NCBI GenBank assembly: GCA_913020275.1
Contig: CAJWBV010000059.1
Location: 1-6,105, forward strand
From: an uncultured Rhodobiaceae bacterium
GTDB taxonomy: Bacteria; Pseudomonadota; Alphaproteobacteria; RS24
Length of the DNA stretch: 6,105 nucleotides
Direction of reading: 5' to 3'
Below the pieces are notes generated by a model. The model saw nothing but the letters and a program-made list of their open reading frames with translations, made no database searches and had not been told where the DNA came from. This document shows, one piece after another, positions 1 through 6,105 of the stretch; position 1 is the stretch's first letter, and each line of letters begins with the position of its first letter. The translations under genes were made by a program, and so were the position numbers.

Positions 1-1
1 G

Positions 2-151
2 GTGGTCGTGCGCTGCAACGGTCTCGACACGCCCTGGGGTGCGGCGGACCTCGAGGCTCTCGCCGCGGCTCCCGTGTCGCAGCTCTGCCTGCCCAAGGTG
101 GAAACGGTGGATGCGGTGGATGCGGTCCTCGCCCGCCTGGCGGCCTGCGGG
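2..151 (+). CDS. Partial CitE/HpcH-HpaI-family lyase fragment (citrate lyase beta / malyl-CoA lyase-like), cut at both ends
   Basis: Frame 2 is open from the left edge and reads as the inner part of a CitE-like protein. It has an '[14 protein letters not shown]' stretch resembling the family's arginine-asparagine substrate-loop region, then 'LCLPKVET', resembling the conserved LPKVE strand whose glutamate helps bind the metal in this TIM-barrel family. Members cleave or form acyl-CoA esters such as citryl-, malyl- or citramalyl-CoA; the substrate cannot be told from about 50 residues. Similarity appears to stop near base 150, after which this frame becomes an unstructured Arg/Pro/Ala-rich read-through of the next fragment. 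There is no start or stop of its own. G+C is about 70%, above the minus-strand genes to the right. An in-phase 9-bp tandem repeat (107-124) encodes VDAVDA. The family call rests on remembered motifs, not a search. Confidence 0.6.
107..124 (+). repeat. 9-bp tandem duplication (GTGGATGCG x2)
   Basis: Two perfect adjacent copies of GTGGATGCG lie in phase within the CitE-like fragment and encode VDAVDA. This could be a small in-frame duplication or chance in an alanine/valine-rich helix. It has no evident function. Confidence 0.5.
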
Positions 152-157
152 CGGCCT
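139..157. other. Probable sequence joint between the CitE-like and coiled-coil fragments
   Basis: The plausible protein frame switches from frame 2 to frame 3 in this interval. The 8-mer GGCGGCCT occurs twice, at 139-146 and 150-157, separated by GCG. A short repeat at a change of gene identity fits a chimeric read, an assembly joint or a microhomology-mediated join. A one-base indel inside one gene is unlikely because the two sides look like unrelated protein types. Confidence 0.45.
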
Positions 158-497
158 CGACAATACGCGGCTGCCGTACTCGCAGCCGTGGTTCCGCCAG
201 GGCCAGGGCGCACTCGATCAGGTCATCAAGGAATTGCGCGAGATGCGCTCGCTCGTCGACACGCGCACGACGGAGCGCGACCACGCGCTGCACATGGCGC
301 AGGAGGCGAACGAGATGTGGGCGAACATCAAGGCCGAGAATGCGAAGATGATGCAGGACAGGCGCGAGGCCGATGAGAACGCCATCGCCGAGCGCGCCGC
401 AGCGGAGGCGGCGCAGCACGATGCGCAGGCGACGCGCGATCTTTGCGACCGTTTGGAGCGCGAGAAGGGCGAGCTGCAGCAGGAGGTCGCGCGCGCG
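150..497 (+). CDS. Partial coiled-coil protein fragment, function unknown
   Basis: This frame (codons starting at positions divisible by 3) encodes about 115 residues. It begins with a short aromatic segment, '[18 protein letters not shown]', followed by a long, highly charged Ala/Glu/Arg/Gln-rich helix from about base 210 to 497 with almost no proline or glycine, typical of a coiled coil. Codon use supports real coding in this frame: third positions are nearly all G or C (cgc, gag, gcg, aag, gac, ctg). That bias differs from the trpS/murJ/glnD genes, so the segment probably comes from another genome. There is no start or stop; the frame stays open beyond 500 only as antisense of trpS. I do not recognise the family. 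A phage structural protein, a bacterial cytoskeletal protein or a protein from a GC-rich eukaryote are all possible. Confidence 0.5.
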
Positions 498-500
498 CGC
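488..500. other. Probable breakpoint in an alternating CG run that truncates trpS
   Basis: Bases 488-500 are a perfect alternating CGCGCGCGCGCGC run. To the right, the minus strand reads as TrpS up to 'DGAARAR'; to the left, the plus strand reads as a coiled coil ending 'QQEVARAR'. The same bases serve natural-looking Ala-Arg codons on both sides, so the exact breakpoint cannot be placed within the run. Composition and codon bias change here, from about 70% G+C on the left to a lower value on the right. This is what an overlap-based misjoin or a microhomology recombination would look like. Confidence 0.6.
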
Positions 501-1442
501 GGCGCCATCGGCCAGCGCTGCATCGACCCCGGCCGGGTCGTCCATCAGGCGTTGCATTTCGGAACCAATCGGCCCGATTGTGGCGGTCGCAAGTTCAGCG
601 AGCGCTTCTTTGAGTTTGGAAAATTGCGCGCCGGCAAATTCGTCAACCGCCGCCGCCACCGGCTTGTCAGCCAATGCCGCGTAAATGCCCAGAAGATTTG
701 CCGCTTCAGGACGCGCCTCAAGTGCCTCAACCGTATCGGGCAGGGCGTCGGAGTCGGTCTTGGCCTTGCGGATTTTGCGGGCAATCTCGTCGGGCTGGTC
801 GAGCATGGTAATGCGCGCCAATTCCGAAGGGTCGGATTTCGACATTTTCTTGGTTCCGTCGCGCAAGGACATGACCCGCGTTGCCGGGCCCTGGATCAGC
901 GGCTCCGGCTGCGGAAAAAAATCGGGTCGGTCGAAATCATTGTTGAATTTTTGCGCGATGTCGCGCGCCAGTTCTATATGCTGTTTCTGGTCTTCGCCGA
1001 CCGGCACATGTGTTGCGCGATAAAGCAAAATATCCGCCGCCATGAGGTTCGGATAAACATAAAGCCCGACAGAGGCTTTTTCACGGTCTTTGCCAGCTTT
1101 TTCCTTAAATTGCGTCATTCTGTTCAACCATCCCATACGGGCAACGCAATTCAGCACCCAGGCCAGCTCCGCATGTTCGGGCACTTGTGCCTGATTGAAA
1201 ATAATATGCCGGCTCGGGTCGACGCCGGCGGCAATAAACGCGGCGGCAACTTCGCGCGTATTGTGGCGCAATTCGGCCGGGTCCTGAAACACGGTGATGG
1301 CATGCAAGTCGACCACGCAATAAAGACATGGGTGCGTATCCTGCAAGGTCACGAAATTTTTGATCGCGCCCAGATAATTGCCCAAGTGCAGGTTCCCCGT
1401 CGGTTGAACCCCGGAAAACACCCGTGCAGCATGTGTTGGCAT
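489..1442 (-). CDS. trpS: Tryptophanyl-tRNA synthetase, missing its extreme C-terminus
   Basis: Class Ic aminoacyl-tRNA synthetase that charges tRNA-Trp with tryptophan using ATP in the cytoplasm. From the ATG at 1442-1440 the protein begins '[27 protein letters not shown]', containing the HIGH-type ATP motif (TGNLHLGNY, residues 15-23). The Rossmann core follows with '[14 protein letters not shown]' (128-141) and '[16 protein letters not shown]' (147-161), then the KMSKS loop at 199-203. The anticodon-binding helical domain runs to about residue 317. The start is fixed by a strong Shine-Dalgarno (AAGGGAGG) 5 nt upstream. Bacterial TrpS is usually about 330-350 residues, so only the last 15-30, normally ending in a 'VGF'-like tail, are absent. 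The frame stays open to base 3, but everything beyond about 489 is antisense of the coiled-coil fragment and should not be counted as TrpS. All catalytic motifs are present, so the genomic gene is probably intact and the loss artefactual. Confidence 0.93.
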
Positions 1443-1447
1443 GACAG

Positions 1448-1455
1448 CCTCCCTT
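1448..1455 (-). promoter_or_regulatory. Strong Shine-Dalgarno sequence of trpS
   Basis: On the minus strand AAGGGAGG lies 5 nt before the ATG at 1442. It is the only clear ribosome binding site in the window and decides the trpS start. It allows trpS to be translated independently of murJ, which ends at 1478. Confidence 0.8.
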
Positions 1456-1477
1456 AATGTGTCATGTTTATTGCCAA

Positions 1478-3061
1478 TTATGGCCGCCGATGCAAGCGGA
1501 CCGGATCGCGCAAAGCGCGCACGTCCCGCAATGCCCCGCCGACAAAGCAGACGGCCCCAAAAATCACGGCCCCCAGCCCGACAAGACCCGCCAACAGGCC
1601 TATACGCGCGCCGAGATCCAGCGCGGCAAAATCGGAAAATATTGCCCAATTCTGCATTACGTGGCCGAGGGCGGCGGTCATAACAAGACCAGCAATACAT
1701 TGAACCCCCAGCGCACGCGCAATCGCCAAGCCGGGACGCCAGTGATCGCGCCGCCACAGCCGCACCAACATCAGGAAAAGCGTCAGCCATCCGGCCACTG
1801 ATGTTGCCAGCGCGATTGCCAAATGCCCCATTTGCGCAAACAGAGCCAGCGACAGAGCAATATTGGCCGCCACACCGGCGGCCCCGTCAATCATCGGGCT
1901 GCGCGTGTCTTGTCGGGCAAAAAACGACGGCTGCAGGGCGCGCACCAAAATAAAGGCCGGCAGGCCAAAGCAGAAATAGCGCAATCCGGCCGCAGTGGCG
2001 GTCGTGTCAGACGGCGCAAAGGCCCCGCGCTCGAAAAGCACGTTCACAGTTGGCTCGGCCAGCACATAAAGGCCGAAAGCCGCCGGCAGGGTCAACAGCA
2101 TTGCCAAGGTGACGGCGAGGTCTTGGCTGGACTGCGCGCCGGCGAGGTCGGCGCGCGCAATGCGGCGCGTCAAATCGGGCAAAAGCGCGACGGCGAGTGC
2201 CACGCCGACAACCCCCATCGGCAATTGGTAAAGACGGTCAGCATAATAAAGCCACGCCGCGGCGCCGGCCTGTCCGGTTGCGATTGATGTGCCGATGAGC
2301 AGATTTATCTGGCCGATACCTGCGGCCAATATGCCGGGCACGACGAGGGCAAAAAATCGCCTTGTGTCAGGGGCGATCCGTGGACGGGACAAGGGTGCTT
2401 TCAAGCCGGCGCGGCGCGCGGCACCAAACACCAGTATAAATTGCACGAGCCCGGCAAGGCTCACTCCCCAGATCAGATAATCGAGCGGTGCGCCCGATGT
2501 CATCAGCGATAAAAGCGCGGCCCCGATCAAAACGAGATTGAGCAAGACCGGCGCAAAAGCGGCAGCCAGAAACCGGCCGGTGGCGTTCAGCACGCCGGCA
2601 AACAATGACAGGAGAGAGATGAAGAAAAGATAGGGAAAAGCGATGCGCGCATAATGCACGGCTTGGTCGAACTTGTCGGCATCAGCCGTAAAACCTTGGG
2701 CAATCGCCAGCACCAACCCCGGCATAAACACCATGCCCAATAGGGTGAAGGCAGTCAGAAACGCCAGCAGAACCGACAATATCCGACCGGCAAATTCCAG
2801 TGCCGCTGGGAGACCTTCGGCCTCAAGACGTTCTGAAAACAGGGGCACGAAAGCAGCGTTAAATGCGCCCTCGGCAAACAGGCGGCGAAACAGGTTCGGC
2901 AGGCGAAAGGCGATGACGAAAATCTCCGCAAGCGGGCCGGCCCCAAGCAGGGCGGCGATAAAAATATCGCGCACAAAACCGGTGATGCGGCTGACCATGG
3001 TGGCCGAGCCGACAACCGAAGCGGCTTTTATAACGCGGCTGGAAGAGGGCGCTTCGTTCAT
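1478..3061 (-). CDS. murJ: Lipid II flippase MurJ (MviN family)
   Basis: Polytopic inner-membrane protein of the MOP superfamily that moves lipid II, the peptidoglycan precursor, to the periplasmic face. It has 527 residues, usual for the family, and is hydrophobic throughout, consistent with about 14 membrane helices. The N-terminal signature is clear: 'SRITGFVRD' (24-32) and '[15 protein letters not shown]' (53-67). By alignment from memory with E. coli MurJ, the cavity arginines R18, R24, R52 and R270 match R25, R31, R59 and R276, the last in 'LYYADRL' (271-277). E. coli D39 corresponds to E46, a conservative change. The start at 3061 is preferred because the family begins just before the first helix; the frame is open for 55 more residues upstream, but that part is basic, unlike MurJ, and lies antisense-frame over the glnD end. 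The ATG follows the glnD stop by 4 nt and lacks a clear Shine-Dalgarno, which suggests translational coupling to glnD. Confidence 0.95.
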   Translation of the reverse strand: MNEAPSSSRVIKAASVVGSATMVSRITGFVRDIFIAALLGAGPLAEIFVIAFRLPNLFRRLFAEGAFNAAFVPLFSERLEAEGLPAALEFAGRILSVLLAFLTAFTLLGMVFMPGLVLAIAQGFTADADKFDQAVHYARIAFPYLFFISLLSLFAGVLNATGRFLAAAFAPVLLNLVLIGAALLSLMTSGAPLDYLIWGVSLAGLVQFILVFGAARRAGLKAPLSRPRIAPDTRRFFALVVPGILAAGIGQINLLIGTSIATGQAGAAAWLYYADRLYQLPMGVVGVALAVALLPDLTRRIARADLAGAQSSQDLAVTLAMLLTLPAAFGLYVLAEPTVNVLFERGAFAPSDTTATAAGLRYFCFGLPAFILVRALQPSFFARQDTRSPMIDGAAGVAANIALSLALFAQMGHLAIALATSVAGWLTLFLMLVRLWRRDHWRPGLAIARALGVQCIAGLVMTAALGHVMQNWAIFSDFAALDLGARIGLLAGLVGLGAVIFGAVCFVGGALRDVRALRDPVRLHRRP

Positions 3062-3065
3062 TGCG

Positions 3066-5843
3066 TCAGGCAACTTTCGGGGCGTCGGTGTGCGTCTCAA
3101 TTGGTGCGTCGATGGCTTTCGCCAAGGCTTGCCGGATGCGCGACATGCGGGCGGGCGATTGCAATTTTTCGCCGAACAAATCCTGCACGTAAAAAACATC
3201 CGATGCCCGCTCGCCAAATGTCGCAACGCGCGCAGCGGTAATATTCACATTGCATTGATACAAGATACGCGCCAAGTCAAACAGCAGGCCGGGGCGGTCG
3301 GATGTACTGATTTCAAGCACGCTGGCATGTTCGGACGCCTGATTGTCAAAATTGATCTGGGTTTCATGGTCAAAGGTTTTGAGCGTGCGGCGTGTTTTCT
3401 CGCTCATCTCCGTCTGCGGCGGGTGGTTGAGACTCACACTGCCTTCCAGCGCGGCGCGCATGATTTTGCAAAGGCGTTGTGTGCGAGTCGCATCGGGGGC
3501 AGTGGAAGGACCCGCCTCTTGAACATGCAACACGTCAACCGCCAACCCATTGGTTGTTGTCGAGATGCGCGCGTCCAGAATATCCATGCCCGCGCGTGCG
3601 CAGGCCCCGCTCAACCGGGCAAACAGGCCGGCATCGTCCTGGCAAATTACGGTGATTTCCGCACAAGCCCGTTCCGGATCGGGTCGGGCATCGATAATCA
3701 GCGGCTGGGTTTTTGATCTCTCGATCAGGGCGGCGTGATGCACCTGCACATCGGTTGGAAAATTGAGCCAATAGGCGTCCGAGTGCAAGCGCATATAGGC
3801 CGACAGCTTACGCCGCGTCCAATCTTCCGGCAGGGCGAGACTGAAAGCTGATTGTGCAGCCGCCACGCGCTCGCCGCGATTGACCATGGCACCCGAACCG
3901 GTAAGCAGTGCCTGGGTTTCATAATATAACTCACTGATGAGCTTGGCCTTCCAGCCGTTCCAGACGCCGGGCCCGACGGCCTTGATATCAACCTCCGTCA
4001 GCACCAGCAAATGTTTGAGCCGCTCGGTGGTTTGCACGGTGGCCGCGAAATCTTCGATCGTGCGCGGGTCAGACAGGTCGCGGCGTTGCGCCACATCGCT
4101 CATGACGAGATGTTCGCGCACCAGCCATTCGGTCAGCCGTGTTTCAGCTTTTGTAAAACCCAGTCGAGGCCCAAGCCGCCGCGCAATGCGCGCACCGGCA
4201 ATCGAATGGTCTTCGGGTCGCCCCTTGGCGATATCATGCAGCAAAACCGCGAGATAAATGACATTGCGGTTAATTTCGCCCGAACTCAGCAACTCAAAGG
4301 CGATGGGGTGTTCTTCCGTAGCCTTGCCCTGCTCAACTTCGGACAATAAACCAATGGCGCGCAGCAAATGCTCGTCTGCCGTATAGTGATGGTACATGTT
4401 GAACTGCATCATCGCCACAATGCGCCCGAAATCCGGCACAAACCGGCCCAGCACACCGGCCTCATTCATGCGGCGCAATGTGCGTTCGGGCGCGCGTCTG
4501 GAAGTCAGAATTTCCAAAAACAGATCATTGGCCCGCTGATTGGCGCGCAATTCGGGTCCTATCAGCCCCACCGACCGGGTTATTTCGCGCAATGTATCGG
4601 GATGGATATCCAGCCGGAAACGGTCTGCCAAATGAAACACGCGGATCAAATTGACCGGATCATTGCGAAAACAATCTGCCCGCGCCATGGTCAGGCGACC
4701 GCGGCCGAATTTGAAACCATGCACCTGCTTCTGGCGTTGAAACAGCGCCGGCAGGCGCGTGCGTGCGCGCGGTTTTTTCTGCTGTTCTTCCAGCGAGGCG
4801 CAAAAAATCGCCGTCAGGTCACCGACATTTTTGGCGACCAGAAAATATTGCCGCATGAATTTCTCGACCGATTTCATGCCCGCCGAACCTGTGGTGTTGA
4901 AGCGCGTCGCCAGACTTTTTTGCACATCGAAGCTCAGGCGCTCTTCGGCGCGACCGGTCAGAAAGTGCAAATGACAGCGCACCTCCCACAAAAACGCATC
5001 GCACTTGCGGAACAGACGCAGTTCATCGGCGGTCAGAATTTTCAGCTTGATCAACTCTTCCAGCCCGTCGATCTGATAGCAATAGCGCGCGATCCAGAAC
5101 AATGTGTTGAGGTCGCGCAAACCCCCTTTGCTCTCTTTGATATTCGGCTCGACCAGATAGCGCGACTGACCGGCGCGGATATGGCGTTCATCGCGTTCTG
5201 ACAATTTGGCTCCGACAAACTCGCGCGCCGTGCCGCGCATCACCTGTTTTTGAAACGCGGCGGTAAACTCCTCATGCAAGGCGGGTGCGCCATATAAAAA
5301 ACGGTTTTCGAGCATGGTTGTCCGTACCGTGAAATCGGCCTGAGCCTGGGTCATGCAATCTTTAACCGTGCGCGTGGCATGGCCGACTTTCAGGCCGAGG
5401 TCCCAGAGAAAATAGAGAATGTGCTCAACAAAGCTTTCCGAGGTTGCGTTGCGCTTATAGGGCAGGAGAAACAAAAGATCGATATCCGAGCCCGGCGCCA
5501 ACCGTCCGCGCCCATAGCCGCCAACGGCCAGAACCGTGACAGTTTCCGCATTGGTTGGGTTAGACAGGCGCAGCATGTCCTTTGTCACAAATGTGCCCAG
5601 CGCGCGCATGATATCATCTTGCAAATCAGACAAATATTCCGCGCAGCGCGCGCCCTTTAACCGGTTGGCTTCGAGTTTTTCGCGCGCCTCATTACGACCG
5701 GTTTGCAAAATATCCTTCAAAACATCCAACACAACCGCATGCATTTGGGTGTCATTGCCCCAATGCGGCTCAGCCGCCGCACGCATTTCAGCGAGAAATG
5801 TTTCCTCGCGTGTCGGTTTGCGGGTTTTCTTTCCGGCCGTCAT
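3066..5843 (-). CDS. glnD: Bifunctional [protein-PII] uridylyltransferase / uridylyl-removing enzyme GlnD
   Basis: Cytoplasmic glutamine sensor that adds UMP to PII proteins (GlnB/GlnK) when nitrogen is scarce and removes it when glutamine is plentiful, thereby controlling glutamine synthetase and nitrogen gene expression. At 925 residues it is full length. Domains in order: nucleotidyltransferase with 'GGYGRGRLAPGSDIDLLFL' (108-126), whose D120 and D122 are the expected metal-binding aspartates; the family segment 'NIKESKGGLRDLNTLFW' (234-250); an HD hydrolase domain with H485/H486, H492, 'LLHDIAKG' (H536, D537) and H578, which should carry the uridylyl-removing activity; then two ACT domains, at about 728-800 ('DDAGLFARLSGACARAGMDILDARI') and 841-912 ('DRPGLLFDLARILYQCNVNITAARV'), which bind glutamine. 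No key residue appears missing. The ATG at 5843 follows the mutS stop by 42 nt with only a weak GGA-type ribosome site; no upstream in-frame start is better. The stop is 4 nt from murJ. Confidence 0.97.
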   Translation of the reverse strand: MTAGKKTRKPTREETFLAEMRAAAEPHWGNDTQMHAVVLDVLKDILQTGRNEAREKLEANRLKGARCAEYLSDLQDDIMRALGTFVTKDMLRLSNPTNAETVTVLAVGGYGRGRLAPGSDIDLLFLLPYKRNATSESFVEHILYFLWDLGLKVGHATRTVKDCMTQAQADFTVRTTMLENRFLYGAPALHEEFTAAFQKQVMRGTAREFVGAKLSERDERHIRAGQSRYLVEPNIKESKGGLRDLNTLFWIARYCYQIDGLEELIKLKILTADELRLFRKCDAFLWEVRCHLHFLTGRAEERLSFDVQKSLATRFNTTGSAGMKSVEKFMRQYFLVAKNVGDLTAIFCASLEEQQKKPRARTRLPALFQRQKQVHGFKFGRGRLTMARADCFRNDPVNLIRVFHLADRFRLDIHPDTLREITRSVGLIGPELRANQRANDLFLEILTSRRAPERTLRRMNEAGVLGRFVPDFGRIVAMMQFNMYHHYTADEHLLRAIGLLSEVEQGKATEEHPIAFELLSSGEINRNVIYLAVLLHDIAKGRPEDHSIAGARIARRLGPRLGFTKAETRLTEWLVREHLVMSDVAQRRDLSDPRTIEDFAATVQTTERLKHLLVLTEVDIKAVGPGVWNGWKAKLISELYYETQALLTGSGAMVNRGERVAAAQSAFSLALPEDWTRRKLSAYMRLHSDAYWLNFPTDVQVHHAALIERSKTQPLIIDARPDPERACAEITVICQDDAGLFARLSGACARAGMDILDARISTTTNGLAVDVLHVQEAGPSTAPDATRTQRLCKIMRAALEGSVSLNHPPQTEMSEKTRRTLKTFDHETQINFDNQASEHASVLEISTSDRPGLLFDLARILYQCNVNITAARVATFGERASDVFYVQDLFGEKLQSPARMSRIRQALAKAIDAPIETHTDAPKVA

Positions 5844-5885
5844 ATATGAGGTCCAATTTTCACGGGTTACTCGATAACTCTGAAA
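5844..5885 (-). other. mutS-glnD intergenic spacer
   Basis: Forty-two bases separate the mutS stop (TAG, 5888-5886) from the glnD ATG. It holds a short GTTA/TAAC inverted repeat (5866-5869 and 5875-5878, 5-nt loop) and a weak GGACC element 8 or so bases before the start. The hairpin has only 4 pairs and no following T-run on the minus strand, so it is not a credible terminator. I see no clear -35/-10 promoter. Read-through from mutS into glnD is plausible. Confidence 0.4.
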
Positions 5886-6104
5886 CTATAGCACGTTATC
5901 GTCTTTATCGGGCGACATAAGCGCCCGCAACCGGTAAAGCCAGTCCAGCGCCTCGCGCGGTGTCAGGCGGTCGGGGTCGAGCGCGGCGAGGGCTTCGCGC
6001 AGTTTATCCGTTTCGGGCGGGGCAATCGGTTGCGGCGTAAATAGCGGCAATTCGTCGAGCGCGGGCACCAAATCGGCAGCCGCGCGATTTTCCTCAAGCA
6101 AAGC
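5886..6104 (-). CDS. mutS: DNA mismatch repair protein MutS, C-terminal 72 residues (gene continues past the right edge)
   Basis: MutS recognises base mismatches and small loops and recruits MutL in an ATP-dependent way. Only the C-terminal tail is present. The key evidence is '[22 protein letters not shown]', which closely matches the conserved MutS end (E. coli '...[22 protein letters not shown]'), the small helical region linked to tetramer formation. It is preceded by a proline-rich linker ('[16 protein letters not shown]') typical of the segment between the ATPase domain and this tail. Nine extra residues (SPDKDDNVL) follow the conserved block before the TAG stop. The ATPase and mismatch-binding domains lie outside the window. 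A TTG at 6101 is an internal leucine, not a start. Confidence 0.9.
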   Translation of the reverse strand, partial: ALLEENRAAADLVPALDELPLFTPQPIAPPETDKLREALAALDPDRLTPREALDWLYRLRALMSPDKDDNVL

Positions 6105-6105
6105 C

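Noticed and set aside
2..488. A long C-terminal extension of TrpS (frame open to base 3)
   Set aside because: The translation is Arg/Leu/Pro-rich without TrpS features and is the antisense of a well-biased plus-strand coding frame. GC-rich antisense frames often lack stops.
39..1457. A 472-residue plus-strand open frame
   Set aside because: Only about 150-497 shows coding character. The rest is antisense to trpS, whose motifs and ribosome site are clear, and the length arises from joining the two.
3062..3226. A 55-residue N-terminal extension of MurJ
   Set aside because: The extension is basic and Cys/Arg/Pro-rich, overlaps the end of glnD out of frame, and MurJ proteins start just before the first membrane helix, matching the ATG at 3061.
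2673..3716. A 347-residue plus-strand open frame, and similar ones at 4368-5201 and 1823-2287
   Set aside because: They lie antisense to murJ and glnD, have no recognisable domains or ribosome sites, and are shadows of those genes.
5866..5878. GTTA/TAAC hairpin between mutS and glnD as a terminator or operator
   Set aside because: Only four base pairs with a 5-nt loop and no T-run; such a short inverted repeat is expected by chance.
1..6105. A novel defence, mobile or RNA-based system
   Set aside because: No repeats array, integrase, transposase, terminal inverted repeats, tRNA-like structure or toxin-antitoxin pair is visible. About 92% of the window is explained by four housekeeping genes.

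Overview
This window looks like a piece of an alphaproteobacterial chromosome. From about base 500 to the right edge it holds four housekeeping genes, all on the minus strand, so they read from right to left: the 3' end of mutS (mismatch repair), glnD (PII uridylyltransferase/uridylyl-removing enzyme), murJ (lipid II flippase) and trpS (tryptophanyl-tRNA synthetase). The assignment to Alphaproteobacteria is an inference from this gene order and the style of the proteins; I cannot name a genus. Lines sampled from the core are roughly 45-58% G+C.

From the right: bases 6104-5886 encode the last 72 residues of MutS. A 42-bp spacer follows, then glnD (5843-3066, 925 aa, complete, with all expected domains). 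murJ starts only 4 nt after the glnD stop (3061-1478, 527 aa, complete). A 36-nt (1477-1443... 35-36 nt) spacer with a strong Shine-Dalgarno sequence leads into trpS, which starts at 1442. The short gaps and shared strand suggest co-transcription. The genes share no single pathway; they cover DNA repair, nitrogen signalling, cell wall synthesis and translation.

The left 500 bases do not belong with the rest. They are about 70% G+C in sampled lines and carry two unrelated plus-strand coding fragments: about 150 bp resembling a CitE/HpcH-type lyase and about 345 bp encoding a charged coiled coil. TrpS homology stops at about residue 317, inside an alternating CG run (488-500), some 15-30 residues before its expected end. 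The joint between the two left fragments also sits on a short direct repeat. The simplest reading is a misassembled or chimeric sequence end; a real rearrangement is possible but less likely.

I found no tRNA, rRNA, CRISPR array, insertion sequence or clear terminator, and no convincing new biological system. The left-end joint is the one real anomaly.
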